A stretch of 64,000 bases of DNA from Rhodophyticola sp017644125 (GTDB lineage Bacteria > Pseudomonadota > Alphaproteobacteria > Rhodobacterales > Rhodobacteraceae): the NCBI RefSeq assembly GCF_042140125.1, contig NZ_CP159473.1; one strand, given 5' to 3'. Below, piece by piece: positions 8,115 to 17,323 of this stretch (position 1 is the first letter of the stretch; each line of letters begins with the position of its first letter). Made by a program: the position numbers and the translations under genes. The notes under the pieces are model-generated. The model was not told where the DNA came from and did not search any database. It saw only the letters and a list, made by a program, of their open reading frames with translations.

Positions 8115-10829
8115 ATGCTGGGGCTTGGAACCATCGCGAAGAAGGTCTTCGGAACGCCGAATGACCGCAAGGTGAAATCGGTCAGACCGGTGGTTGACCG
8201 GATCAATGCGCTGGAACCGGAGTTCGAAAAGCTGAGCGACACGGAAATCGTCGCCAAGACGGCCGAGTTCCGCAACCGGGTTCAGAACGGCGAGGCGCTG
8301 GACGACCTGCTGCCCGAAGCCTTCGCCAATTGCCGGGAAGCCGCGCGCCGCGCCCTTGGTTTGCGGGCGTTCGACACGCAATTGATGGGCGGTGTCTTCC
8401 TGCATCAGGGCAATATCGCGGAGATGAAAACGGGTGAGGGCAAGACGCTTGTCGCCACCTTCCCCGCCTATCTGAACGCACTCACCGGCAAGGGCGTGCA
8501 TATCGTCACCGTCAATGACTACCTCGCCAAGCGGGACGCGGACTGGATGGGCAAGGTCTACACCGCGCTTGGCCTGTCCACCGGTGTCGTCTATCCGCGC
8601 CAGCCCGACACCGAGAAGCGCAGCGCCTATGCCGCCGACATCACCTATGCGACGAATAACGAGCTTGGGTTCGATTACCTGCGCGACAATATGCGCGCCA
8701 GCCTCGCCGACATGGCGCAGCGCGGGCACAATTTCGCGATCGTGGACGAGGTGGATTCGATTCTCATCGACGAGGCGCGGACGCCGCTGATCATCTCGGG
8801 CCCGTCGGAGGACCGTTCGGAGCTGTATGTCACGATCAACGCGCTGATCCCGGGGATCGCCGAGGATCATTACACCTTCGACGAAAAGACCCGCGGCGTG
8901 ACCTTCACCGACGAAGGCAACGATTTTCTGGAGGAGCGGCTGCTGGCCGAAGGGATCCTGCCCGAGGGGCAGAGCCTCTACGACCCCGAAAGCACGACCA
9001 TCGTCCACCACGTGACCAACGCCCTGCGCGCGCACAAGGCCTTCCAGAAGGACAAGGACTACATCGTCCGCAACGGCGAGGTGGTGCTGGTGGACGAGTT
9101 CACCGGGCGGATGATGCCGGGCCGCCGCCTGTCGGACGGGCTGCATCAGGCCATCGAAGCCAAGGAAGGCGTGGCGATCCAGCCCGAGAACATCACCATG
9201 GCCTCGGTCACGTTCCAGAACTATTTCCGTCTTTACGGCAAGCTGTCGGGCATGACCGGCACCGCCGCTACCGAGGCGGAGGAGTTTTCCTCCATCTACG
9301 GGCTGGGTGTGGTCGAAGTGCCCACCAACCGCCCCATCGCCCGCGAAGACGAGGATGATCAGGTCTATCGCACGGGCGCCGAGAAATACGCCGCCATCGT
9401 CGCGCAGATCCGTGAGGCCCATGAAAAGGGGCAGCCGGTTCTGGTGGGCACGACATCGATCGAGAAATCCGAGATGCTGTCGGATCTGCTGAAAGAGGCC
9501 GGGCTGCCGCATAACGTGCTGAACGCGCGCCAGCACGAGCAGGAGGCGCAGATCGTGGCCGATGCGGGCAAGCTGGGTGCGATCACCATCGCCACCAACA
9601 TGGCCGGGCGCGGCACCGACATCAAACTGGGCGGCAATGTTGAGTTCAAGGTGATGGAGGCGCTGGCGGCCGATCCCGACGCGCATCCCGACGAGATCCG
9701 CGAGCGGATCGAGGCCGAACATGCCGCCGACGAGGAAGCGGTAAAAGCCGCGGGCGGGCTTTATGTGCTGGCCACGGAACGGCATGAAAGCCGCCGGATC
9801 GACAACCAGCTTCGCGGGCGTTCGGGCCGGCAGGGCGATCCGGGGCGCTCCTCCTTCTTCCTGTCGCTGGAAGACGATCTGATGCGGATCTTCGGCTCCG
9901 ACCGGCTGGACAAGATGCTCTCCACCCTCGGGATGAAGGAGGGGGAGGCGATCGTGCACCCCTGGGTCAACAAGAGCCTCGAAAAGGCGCAGGCCAAGGT
10001 GGAGGGGCGCAACTTCGACATCCGCAAGCAGTTGCTAAAATTCGACGATGTCATGAATGATCAGCGAAAGGCGATTTTCGAGCAGCGCATGGAGATCATG
10101 GGCGCCGAGGATATCGCCGAGGTCACGCGGGACATGCGCCATCAGGTGATCGACGATCTGGTTCATATCCATATGCCGCCGAAAACCTACGCCGATCAGT
10201 GGGATACCGAAGGCCTGCAAAAAGAGGTGCGCGAGAAACTCGGCATCGACGTTCCGGTGGCTGACTGGGCCGATGAGGAAGGCGTCGATGACGAGACGAT
10301 CCGGGAGCGCCTTGAGGTGGCGGCCGATGAATACATGGCCGGAAAGGCCGTGCAGTTCGGCCCCGAACAGATGCGCAATATCGAGAAACAGGTGTTGTTG
10401 CAGACGATCGACGGCAAATGGCGCGAGCATCTTCTGACGCTTGAGCATCTGCGCTCCGTCGTGGGCTTTCGCGGCTACGCCCAGCGCGACCCGCTGAATG
10501 AATACAAGACCGAAAGCTTCCAGCTTTTCGAAAGCATGCTGGACAGTCTGCGGATGGATGTGACCGAGCGGCTGTCGAAGATCCAGCCGCTGACCCCGGA
10601 GCAGCAGGAACAGCTGATCAAGCAGCTTCAGGCCCAGCAACAGGCGCAGCAGAAGGCCGCAACCGCGGCGACCGCAGCCGCCGCCGCGCCTGACGGGGGG
10701 GAGACCGCCGCGCTGGTCGACGGGTTCGTGGAGGATGACCCCTCCACCTGGGGCAACCCGGGCCGGAACGATGCCTGCCCCTGTGGATCGGGCAAGAAAT
10801 TCAAGCATTGCCACGGGCGGCTGGCCTGA
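8115..10829 (+). CDS. secA: preprotein translocase ATPase SecA
   Basis: The motor that drives unfolded preproteins through SecYEG. The chosen start gives the standard N-terminus MLGLGTIAKKVFGTPNDRK and a 904-residue protein. Visible domains are NBD1 with Walker A TGEGKTLVA (around residue 107) and the DEAD-like VDEVDSILIDEARTPL, the preprotein cross-linking region, NBD2 (TNMAGRGTDIKLGG, QLRGRSGRQGDPG) and the helical scaffold. A Gln/Ala-rich linker then leads to the C-terminal zinc finger (Cys888, Cys890, Cys899, His900) that binds SecB and lipids. It is complete, with no oddities. Confidence 0.97.
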   Translation: MLGLGTIAKKVFGTPNDRKVKSVRPVVDRINALEPEFEKLSDTEIVAKTAEFRNRVQNGEALDDLLPEAFANCREAARRALGLRAFDTQLMGGVFLHQGNIAEMKTGEGKTLVATFPAYLNALTGKGVHIVTVNDYLAKRDADWMGKVYTALGLSTGVVYPRQPDTEKRSAYAADITYATNNELGFDYLRDNMRASLADMAQRGHNFAIVDEVDSILIDEARTPLIISGPSEDRSELYVTINALIPGIAEDHYTFDEKTRGVTFTDEGNDFLEERLLAEGILPEGQSLYDPESTTIVHHVTNALRAHKAFQKDKDYIVRNGEVVLVDEFTGRMMPGRRLSDGLHQAIEAKEGVAIQPENITMASVTFQNYFRLYGKLSGMTGTAATEAEEFSSIYGLGVVEVPTNRPIAREDEDDQVYRTGAEKYAAIVAQIREAHEKGQPVLVGTTSIEKSEMLSDLLKEAGLPHNVLNARQHEQEAQIVADAGKLGAITIATNMAGRGTDIKLGGNVEFKVMEALAADPDAHPDEIRERIEAEHAADEEAVKAAGGLYVLATERHESRRIDNQLRGRSGRQGDPGRSSFFLSLEDDLMRIFGSDRLDKMLSTLGMKEGEAIVHPWVNKSLEKAQAKVEGRNFDIRKQLLKFDDVMNDQRKAIFEQRMEIMGAEDIAEVTRDMRHQVIDDLVHIHMPPKTYADQWDTEGLQKEVREKLGIDVPVADWADEEGVDDETIRERLEVAADEYMAGKAVQFGPEQMRNIEKQVLLQTIDGKWREHLLTLEHLRSVVGFRGYAQRDPLNEYKTESFQLFESMLDSLRMDVTERLSKIQPLTPEQQEQLIKQLQAQQQAQQKAATAATAAAAAPDGGETAALVDGFVEDDPSTWGNPGRNDACPCGSGKKFKHCHGRLA

Positions 10830-10870
10830 CACGGACGGCCCCGCGCCACGTTTTCGCCGCAATTCCATAA

Positions 10871-10969
10871 GGATTGGGTCGAAACCGGAAACAACCCGCG
10901 GCAATCGCGCCACACTGGCCGGATTTTCCACGAAATCCGGCCAATCGCTCCGCAATATCGCCCCAATCC
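10871..10969. repeat. nested inverted repeats downstream of secA
   Basis: A perfect 11-bp hairpin (TGGCCGGATTT/AAATCCGGCCA, 10916-10943, 6-nt loop) sits inside an outer pair GGATTGGG (10871-10878)/CCCAATCC (10962-10969). There is no T-tract. It may terminate secA, or it may be a structured leader for the next gene, which starts at 11010. Confidence 0.45.
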
Positions 10970-11009
10970 ACGCCCAGTCTTCGCCGCAACACCCGCGAAG
11001 GAGGACGGT

Positions 11010-12050
11010 ATGCCAAAACGCCAAATCATCCGACTGGTCGCTGTGGGGCTGATGACCGTATCCGGCGGCCTGTTCGCCGTTCAGGCGGGGCTTTTGCCCG
11101 GCATGCAGGCGGACGCCCCGCCAGCCGATCGGACCGCCGCGGCGCGGCCGGTCGCGCCGGAGGCGACGGCGACACCCGCCGCATTGCCCGCCCCCGCTGC
11201 CCTGACGGCCCCGGAGGCGCCAGGCGCGCTGGCCCTGCCTGCGGCCCCCGAACTTGCCCTGACCCCGCCCGATCTGTCGCAGCCCGGTCGTGACCTGTCC
11301 GAGCGGATGGCCGAAACGCCCGACAGGGCCATGGCCGCCCCGGCCACCCCAGACACCAGCCAGTTCGGTCTGCCCTGCGGGCTGAGCGTGAGTGCCGAGG
11401 CCGCGCCTGCGGCGATGGTCGCGCTGGATATCATGGCCCCCTGCCGCCCCGGCGCGCGCGTGGTGATCGAGCATTCGGGGCTGACCCTGACCGAGGCCAC
11501 CGATCAGATGGGTCTGCTGACGGTCGATATCCCGGCCTTCGAAACGCCCGCATTCTTCACGATCCGTCTGGCGGAGGAAGAAGAGAGCGCGCTGGTCACC
11601 GTCGGGGATCTGGAAGGCTATGATCGCGTCGCCATCGCCTGGGAAGACACCCGTGATCTGGAACTGCACGCGCTGAAATTCGGCGCCGATTACGGCGAGC
11701 CCGGCCATATCTGGGCGGATAACGCGGGCACTGTCGCCCGGGCGCAGACCGGCGTCGGCGGGTTTGTCACGCTTCTTGGGAACGATGCGGTGGACGCGCC
11801 GATGATGGCGCAGGTCTATACCTTCCCGCGGGATACGCTGACCCGCGAAGGATCGGTGCGGATCTCGATCGAGGCGCCGATCAACAGCCGCAATTGCGGC
11901 CAGGACACGCTCGCCAGAACGGTGCATACCGATCCCGCCGGGCCCGTCGTGGTGACCGAGCTGACCTTCACACTTCCCGCCTGCGACGCGGTTGGCGACT
12001 ATCTGGTGTTGCAAAATCTGTTGCAGGACCTGAGAGTCGCGTCGAACTGA
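11010..12050 (+). CDS. exported protein of unknown function next to secA
   Basis: A 346-residue protein with an N-terminal signal/anchor (MPKRQIIRLVAVGLMTVSGGLFAVQ), a long Ala/Pro-rich linker (about residues 30-115) and a folded C-terminal part beginning at FGLPCGLSVSAEAAPAAMVALDI. That part holds a cysteine pair in the first strand region (Cys at LPCGLS and MAPCRPG) and another near the end (RNCGQD, LPACDA), suggesting disulfides in the periplasm. It is preceded by GAAGGAGG. I do not recognise a family. Rhodobacterales homologues beside secA are sometimes labelled translocase by proximity, which I would not rely on. It is followed 22 bases later by the OmpA-fusion gene. Confidence 0.75.
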   Translation: MPKRQIIRLVAVGLMTVSGGLFAVQAGLLPGMQADAPPADRTAAARPVAPEATATPAALPAPAALTAPEAPGALALPAAPELALTPPDLSQPGRDLSERMAETPDRAMAAPATPDTSQFGLPCGLSVSAEAAPAAMVALDIMAPCRPGARVVIEHSGLTLTEATDQMGLLTVDIPAFETPAFFTIRLAEEEESALVTVGDLEGYDRVAIAWEDTRDLELHALKFGADYGEPGHIWADNAGTVARAQTGVGGFVTLLGNDAVDAPMMAQVYTFPRDTLTREGSVRISIEAPINSRNCGQDTLARTVHTDPAGPVVVTELTFTLPACDAVGDYLVLQNLLQDLRVASN

Positions 12051-12072
12051 TCCAACCCGGTACAGGGCACAG

Positions 12073-13635
12073 ATGCATGCATGGCTGAGGGCGGCTTTCG
12101 GAGCCGCCTTTTTCGGTATTACGGGCCTGTCCCCCGCGGTTGCGCAGGATGTCACCCTGCGCTCTCTCGACGGGTCGATCGAGCTGGACGGATCGCTGAT
12201 CGGCTTCGACGGGGAGTTCTACCGCGTCGATACGATCTACGGGCCCCTCACCGTCAACGCCGAGGGGGTCTCCTGTGCCGGGCCGGGATGCCCGGATCTG
12301 GAAAGCTTCGTGGCCGAGGCACGGTTCGCCGGCGCCTCGGTGATCGCCGACCGGCTGATGCCGGCGCTGATCGAGGGGTTCGCCCGCGCGCGCGGCATGA
12401 CCGTTTCCCGCGCATTGGCGCCCGATGGCCGCTCCGTCTTCACGCTGACGCGAAGTGCCGATGGCACGACCGCGGCACGGTTCACGCTGATCCCGGGCAC
12501 CACCGACAGCGGGTTCGAGGCGCTTCTGAACCGCGACGCGGATCTGGCGCTGGCGCTTCGCGAACCCTCCCCGGTGGAGCGCGACGCCGCGCGGCTGGCC
12601 GATCAGGGCGATCTTGGCCTGTCGCAACGGGCGCGCGTTCTGGCCATCGACGGCCTTGTCGCGGTGGTCTCCCCCGAAAACCCGTTGCGCGACATCGCCC
12701 TGTCCGATCTGGCCCGCGTCTTCGCCGGAGAGATCACCAACTGGGCCGTGCTTGGCGGCGGCGATGCGCCGATCTCGCTGAATCTGATGCGGGACGATTC
12801 GGGCCTCGCCCAGGGGTTCGCGAACCGGGTGCTGCTGCCCGCGGGGCTTGGCCTTGGCCCCGGCATCATCCGGCACACGACCCAGGCGGATCTGTCCGGC
12901 GCGGTCGCGCGCGACCCCTATGCGATCGGCATCACCTCCTATGCCGGTCTCGGCAATGCGCGCGCGCTGGCGCTTGGCGGTCCCTGCGGTTTCAGCCAGA
13001 CCGCCAGCGCGGCGAGCCTCAAGGCCGAGGATTACCCACTTACAGCGCCGCTTTTCGTCTATACGCCCGCCCGCCGGATGCCACGGCTTGTGCGCGAGTT
13101 CCTGTCCTTCTTCGAAAGCCAAGCCGCGGAGCGGGTGATCCGGCGGGCCGGTTTCGTGAACCAGTCGATCCTGCGCACCCCGGTTTCGGGTCAGGGCGAC
13201 CGGCTGGCCAACGCCATCGCCGCCGCGGGCCCGGAAATCACGCTGGAAGATCTGCAACGGCTGAGCGCCCGGATCAGCGACAGCCAGCGCCTGTCGCCCA
13301 CCTTTCGCTTCGCCCCCGGCACCACCGATCTTGACCCGCAATCGCGCAGTTCCGTCTCGCGGCTTGCACGCGCCATCGAGCAGGGTCGGTTCGATGGTCA
13401 GCGCCTTGTATTCGTGGGGTTTTCAGATGGCGCGGGCGACGCCGCCACCAATCTGCGCCTTGCCCGGGGGCGCGCGGAAACCGCCCGCCGCGCCGTCATG
13501 GAGGCCGCGAATGCCGCCGATCTGAACCGGGTGCAACTGCGCGTGGATGCGTTTGGAGAGGCGATGCCGATGGCCTGCGATGACACCGAATGGGGCCGTG
13601 CCGTCAACCGCCGGGTCGAGGTCTGGCTGGAATAG
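12073..13635 (+). CDS. phosphate-binding-protein-like / OmpA C-terminal fusion lipidless exported protein
   Basis: A 520-residue exported protein. After a signal peptide (cleavage after SPAVAQ) comes a PstS-like periplasmic substrate-binding domain (about residues 80-380), recognisable from IDGLVAVVSPENPLRDIALSDLARVFAGEITNWAVLGG and DDSGLAQGF. The last ~120 residues are an OmpA peptidoglycan-binding domain (PTFRFAPGTTDLDPQSRSSVSRLA..., VGFSDGAGDAATNLRLARGRAETARRAV, NRRVEVWLE). It would bind a small anion or ligand while tethered to the cell wall. It probably belongs with the upstream exported gene (22-base gap). The ligand is not known. Confidence 0.85.
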   Translation: MHAWLRAAFGAAFFGITGLSPAVAQDVTLRSLDGSIELDGSLIGFDGEFYRVDTIYGPLTVNAEGVSCAGPGCPDLESFVAEARFAGASVIADRLMPALIEGFARARGMTVSRALAPDGRSVFTLTRSADGTTAARFTLIPGTTDSGFEALLNRDADLALALREPSPVERDAARLADQGDLGLSQRARVLAIDGLVAVVSPENPLRDIALSDLARVFAGEITNWAVLGGGDAPISLNLMRDDSGLAQGFANRVLLPAGLGLGPGIIRHTTQADLSGAVARDPYAIGITSYAGLGNARALALGGPCGFSQTASAASLKAEDYPLTAPLFVYTPARRMPRLVREFLSFFESQAAERVIRRAGFVNQSILRTPVSGQGDRLANAIAAAGPEITLEDLQRLSARISDSQRLSPTFRFAPGTTDLDPQSRSSVSRLARAIEQGRFDGQRLVFVGFSDGAGDAATNLRLARGRAETARRAVMEAANAADLNRVQLRVDAFGEAMPMACDDTEWGRAVNRRVEVWLE

Positions 13636-13646
13636 GGCGGGCGCGC

Positions 13647-14459
13647 TCAGCTGGCGTAGGTCGGGTGAAACAGGCCGCCGGGCGACAGGGTGAAAATCTC
13701 GCAACCGTCGGCCGTCACGCCGATCGAATGCTCGAACTGCGCGCTCAGGGATTTGTCGCGGGTCACCGCCGTCCAGTCATCGGCGAGCACCTTGGTTTCG
13801 GGGCGGCCCAGATTGACCATGGGCTCGATGGTGAAGAACATGCCCTCCTCCAACACCGCGGCGGTGCCGGGGCGCCCGTAATGCAGCACATTGGGCGGCG
13901 CATGGAACACCTGCCCCAGCCCGTGGCCGCAGAAATCGCGCACGACCGACATGCGCTGCTGCTCCACATAGGACTGGATGGCATGGCCGATATCGCCGAA
14001 GGTGTTGCCGGGCTTCACCGCTTCGATCCCCTTGAACAGCGCGTCATGGGTGACCTGCACCAGCCGTTCGGCCCGGCGGTTCAACCGGCCGGCGACGAAC
14101 ATCCGGCTGGTATCGCCGTACCACCCGTCGACGATGACGGTTACATCGATGTTCAGGATATCGCCGTCCTTCAGCACTTTCGCGCCCGGGATCCCGTGAC
14201 ACACCACATGGTTCACGCTGATGCAGCTTGCATGTTTGTACCCGCGATACCCGATCGTGGCCGAGGTCGCCCCGGCCTCCCGGACCATCGCGGTAATCCG
14301 GTCGTCCAGCGCGCCGGTGGTCACGCCGGGCTGCACCATCGGCGCGATATCGTCCAGGATACGCGCCGCCAGCGCGCCGGCCTTGCGCATGCCGGCGAAA
14401 TCCTGCGGTTGATGAATGCGAATGCCGTCCTTGGTCAAACGGCCCTGGAAATCGTCCAA
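13647..14459 (-). CDS. map: type I methionine aminopeptidase (Map)
   Basis: Removes the initiator methionine from nascent proteins. The 270-residue chain carries the pita-bread metal ligands: ISVNHVVCHGIPG (His), LNIDVTVIVDGWYGDTSRMF (two Asp), CGHGLGQVFHAPPNV (His), FFTIEPMVN (Glu) and FEHSIGV (Glu). The start is a TTG (14457-14459) preceded by GGAGTGGTAGT on the minus strand, a good ribosome-binding site with 7-base spacing. The encoded DDFQGRLTKDGIRIHQPQDF matches the usual alphaproteobacterial N-terminus, so the rare start codon is well supported. Confidence 0.95.
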   Translation of the reverse strand: MDDFQGRLTKDGIRIHQPQDFAGMRKAGALAARILDDIAPMVQPGVTTGALDDRITAMVREAGATSATIGYRGYKHASCISVNHVVCHGIPGAKVLKDGDILNIDVTVIVDGWYGDTSRMFVAGRLNRRAERLVQVTHDALFKGIEAVKPGNTFGDIGHAIQSYVEQQRMSVVRDFCGHGLGQVFHAPPNVLHYGRPGTAAVLEEGMFFTIEPMVNLGRPETKVLADDWTAVTRDKSLSAQFEHSIGVTADGCEIFTLSPGGLFHPTYAS

Positions 14460-14528
14460 ACTACCACTCCGGAGCTGTGTTTGCCGAAACTTATGCGATG
14501 AGACGCCGATTTTCCAGACGCGGCATGG

Positions 14529-15245
14529 TCATATCTGCGTGGTCGGGTCGACCGGCACCGCATGGCCGATTTCAACCGCGTCGGGGCCGATCCTGGTGCC
14601 ATAGCACAGCATCTCCACGCCGGCGGCGCGGGCCGCGTTGAAGGCTCCGGCATAGGCCGGGTCCAGATCGCCCGCGATTTTCAGCCGGGCGCAATCGCTT
14701 CGCTGAAGCAGGTAGAGCATCACCGCCCGGTGGCCGCCGGCGGCCATGCGCGACAGTTCGGCCAGATGCTTGGCGCCACGGGCGGTCACGCTGTCGGGAA
14801 ACTCCGCCCAGTCGCCCTGTCGGCGCAGGGTGACGTTCTTGACCTCCACATAGGCATTCGGCAGGCCCGGGCCCGAGGCCAGAAAATCGACCCGGCTGTT
14901 CTGCCCGTAGGTCACCTCGGGCGTGATCTGCGCATAGGCTGCCAGTTCCGGGATCGCGCCGGCGCGCAACGCCTCCAGAACGACCCTGTTCGGCAGGCTC
15001 GTGTCTATTCCGGCCCAGTGACCGCCGGGCAGTTCCACCAGCCGCCAGCCGTAGTTCAGCTTCTTTCGGGGATCGTCATTGGGTTCCACCCAGATCCGCA
15101 GCCCCGGCTCCTTCAGCCCCATCATGGAGCCCGGATTGGGGCAATGGGCCGTCACCACCTGCCCGTCCTCCAGCCGTATATCGGCCAGGAACCGGTTGTA
15201 GCGCCGCAGCAGGGTGGCGGGGATCAGAGGGGTTTGAAAACGCAT
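14529..15245 (-). CDS. sfsA: SfsA family protein (sugar fermentation stimulation homologue)
   Basis: A 238-residue SfsA protein with an N-terminal OB-like part (MRFQTPLIPATLLRRYNRFLADI, VTAHCPNPGSMMGL) and a C-terminal nuclease-like fold (GQNSRVDFLASG, AYVEVKNVTLRR, FPDSVTARGAKHLAEL). The D...EVK arrangement resembles PD-(D/E)XK nucleases. SfsA is reported to bind DNA nonspecifically; its physiological role is unsettled. The start at 15245 is preferred over an upstream ATG because MRFQ begins the conserved part. It is divergent from the molybdopterin-binding gene, 47 bases apart. Confidence 0.93.
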   Translation of the reverse strand: MRFQTPLIPATLLRRYNRFLADIRLEDGQVVTAHCPNPGSMMGLKEPGLRIWVEPNDDPRKKLNYGWRLVELPGGHWAGIDTSLPNRVVLEALRAGAIPELAAYAQITPEVTYGQNSRVDFLASGPGLPNAYVEVKNVTLRRQGDWAEFPDSVTARGAKHLAELSRMAAGGHRAVMLYLLQRSDCARLKIAGDLDPAYAGAFNAARAAGVEMLCYGTRIGPDAVEIGHAVPVDPTTQI

Positions 15246-15292
15246 CGCCAAGCCCCTATACCCGGCAGGCAATGCAGGCAAGGAGCAGGCCC

Positions 15293-16021
15293 ATGCCAAA
15301 CCCCACCGCCGCGATGCTGGTCATCGGCGATGAAATCCTGTCCGGCCGGACCCGTGATGCGAATATGCACTATCTGGCGCAGGAGCTTACGAAACACGGC
15401 ATCCGCCTGAGCGAGGTGCGCATCGTGCCGGACGATCACGACGCGATCGTGGGCGCGGTACAGGCTCTGAGCGCGGGGTATGATACCGTGTTCACCTCGG
15501 GCGGGATCGGCCCCACCCATGATGATATCACCGCGGAGGCCGTGGCCGATGCCTTCGCGGTGCCGATCGGCATCCGCGACGATGCCCGCGCGATCCTGCA
15601 GGAGCATTACGACCGGCAGGGCAGCATGTTGAACGAGGCGCGCCTGCGCATGGCGCGCATCCCCGAAGGCGCCAGCCTGATCGACAATCCGGTCTCTGCC
15701 GCGCCCGGGTTCACGCTGCACAATGTGCATGTGATGGCCGGTGTGCCGACCGTGTTCCAGACGATGGTCGCCTCGGTCCTGCCGACGCTGACGGGCGGCG
15801 CGCCGTTGTTGTCCCAATCGCTGCGCATCGCGCGGGGCGAAGGCGACATCGCCGGGCCGCTTGGCAAATTGGCAACAGCCCACCCGGAGGTGGAGATCGG
15901 CTCTTACCCGTTCATCAAGGACGGGGTGTACGGGGCTAATATCGTGGTCCGCAGCCCCGACGGCGCCGCCATCGATGCGGTGATCCACGAACTGGCCGCC
16001 CTGTTTCCCGAGGCGCAATGA
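15293..16021 (+). CDS. CinA/MoaB-type molybdopterin-binding domain protein
   Basis: A 242-residue protein of the CinA N-terminal (COG1058) type. Landmarks are AAMLVIGDEILSGRTRDAN, RIVPDDHDAIVGAV, the loop VFTSGGIGPTHDDITAEAVADAF and HVMAGVPTVFQTMV. Full CinA also has a C-terminal nicotinamide-nucleotide deamidase domain, absent here. Related stand-alone proteins are annotated as competence/damage-inducible or as FAD/nucleotide pyrophosphatases. The start follows AAGGAG by 8 bases. Its stop overlaps the next start (ATGA), the first of a chain of overlapping genes through 18261. Confidence 0.88.
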   Translation: MPNPTAAMLVIGDEILSGRTRDANMHYLAQELTKHGIRLSEVRIVPDDHDAIVGAVQALSAGYDTVFTSGGIGPTHDDITAEAVADAFAVPIGIRDDARAILQEHYDRQGSMLNEARLRMARIPEGASLIDNPVSAAPGFTLHNVHVMAGVPTVFQTMVASVLPTLTGGAPLLSQSLRIARGEGDIAGPLGKLATAHPEVEIGSYPFIKDGVYGANIVVRSPDGAAIDAVIHELAALFPEAQ

Positions 16022-16761
16022 CGCTGCCCCGCGCCCGCGATCTCTATCCCGTGATCGAACATACATGGCCGGCCGCGCGTCTCTTCGACCTGGGTCTCTG
16101 GCGCCTGCGGGAGGGGCGCGGCAGCGGCAGCCGGACCTCTGCGGCGACCCTCCGCGACGGAGAGCCGACCGCCGCCGATCTGGCCGAGGCGGCGACTGCG
16201 ATGCGCGACATGGGGCAGCCGCCGCTCTTCATGATCCGGGAGGGCGAAACGGCTCTGGACCGCCTGTTAGAGACGGAATCCTACGTCCTCAGGGACCCCG
16301 TCACCCTTTATGCCGCCCCGGTCGATGCTATCGCGACGGACCCGCCCCCACCGATCACCTGCTTCGAGATCTGGCCGCCGCTGGCCGCGCAGGAGGAGAT
16401 CTGGGCGCAGGGCGGGATCGGGCCGGAACGGCTGGCCGTCATGCATCGCGCCGCCACACCCAAGACGACGATTTTCGGGCGGATCGACGACCGCCCGGCC
16501 GGCACCGGATTTGTCGCGCTCGACGGGCGGATCGCCATGGTGCATGCGCTGGAGACACGTGCCCAGCATCGCCGGAGGGGGATGGGCCGGTACATGGTGC
16601 AGGCCATGGCCTTCTGGGCGAAAGCCCACGGCGCGACCCACATCACGCTTTTGGTGACGGGCGCAAACTTGCCGGCCAATGCGCTCTACACTTCCATGGG
16701 GTTTCAGCCTGTGGGACACTATCATTACAGAATAAAAACAGAGACCGATGAGCAAGCCTGA
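16018..16761 (+). CDS. GNAT family N-acetyltransferase
   Basis: A 247-residue protein with a poorly conserved N-terminal half and a C-terminal GNAT fold. The acetyl-CoA loop is QHRRRGMGRYMVQAMAFWAKAHGA (the R/Q-x-x-G-x-G/A motif as RRGMGR), followed by HITLLVTGANLPANALYTSMGFQPVGHYHYR, where the late Tyr is the usual general acid. The substrate cannot be read from the sequence. It overlaps the preceding gene by ATGA and the following one by 14 bases, so the expression is coupled. Confidence 0.87.
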   Translation: MTLPRARDLYPVIEHTWPAARLFDLGLWRLREGRGSGSRTSAATLRDGEPTAADLAEAATAMRDMGQPPLFMIREGETALDRLLETESYVLRDPVTLYAAPVDAIATDPPPPITCFEIWPPLAAQEEIWAQGGIGPERLAVMHRAATPKTTIFGRIDDRPAGTGFVALDGRIAMVHALETRAQHRRRGMGRYMVQAMAFWAKAHGATHITLLVTGANLPANALYTSMGFQPVGHYHYRIKTETDEQA

Positions 16762-17323
16762 CCCCAACGCCACCGCCCTGAACCTGCCGCCGATGGAGCC
16801 CTTGCCCGAGGCGACGCAGAAATACTTCGATATCTGCCAGGAAAAGCTCGGGATGATCCCCAACGTCCTGGCCGCCTATGCCTTCGACGTGGACAAGCTG
16901 AACGCGTTCACGACGATGTATAACGACCTGATGCTGGGCGACAGCGGGTTGAGCAAGCTGGAGCGCGAGATGATCGCGGTGGCCGTTTCCGCGGTGAACC
17001 GCTGTTTCTACTGTCTCGTGGCCCATGGCGCCGCCGTTCGGGCGCTGTCGGGCGATCCGGCCCTGGGCGAAGCGCTGGTCATGAACTATCGCGTGGCCCC
17101 GCTCGACACACGCCAAAGGGCCATGTTGGATTTTGCCGTGATGATGACCGAAGCCAGCTACCGGATCGAGGAGGCCGACCGTCAGGCGCTGCGCGATGTC
17201 GGGTTCAGCGATCGCGATATCTGGGATATCGCGGCGACCGCCTCCTTCTTCAACATGTCGAACCGGATGGCCTCCGCCGTCGATATGCGGCCCAATCCGG
17301 AATATCACGGGCAGGATCGGTGA
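16748..17323 (+). CDS. AhpD-like peroxidase-related protein (carboxymuconolactone decarboxylase family)
   Basis: A 191-residue helical protein of the uncharacterised peroxidase-related family. The redox site is in NRCFYCLVAHGAAVRAL (CxxC followed by His after three residues), as in AhpD, whose CxxC reduces peroxides with help from the neighbouring His and Glu. The N-terminal LPEATQKYFDICQEKLGMIPNVLAAYAFD is also typical of the subfamily. The gene begins inside the 3' end of the GNAT gene and ends overlapping the GTG of the OmpA-like gene. It is likely a small antioxidant enzyme. Confidence 0.9.
   Translation: MSKPDPNATALNLPPMEPLPEATQKYFDICQEKLGMIPNVLAAYAFDVDKLNAFTTMYNDLMLGDSGLSKLEREMIAVAVSAVNRCFYCLVAHGAAVRALSGDPALGEALVMNYRVAPLDTRQRAMLDFAVMMTEASYRIEEADRQALRDVGFSDRDIWDIAATASFFNMSNRMASAVDMRPNPEYHGQDR

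Noticed and set aside
7614..9959. 781-residue open frame on the minus strand
   Set aside because: Opposes the start of secA and overlaps the parvulin gene; the coding evidence is for those genes.
10035..12155. 706-residue open frame on the minus strand
   Set aside because: Opposite secA and the next exported protein; no recognisable domains.
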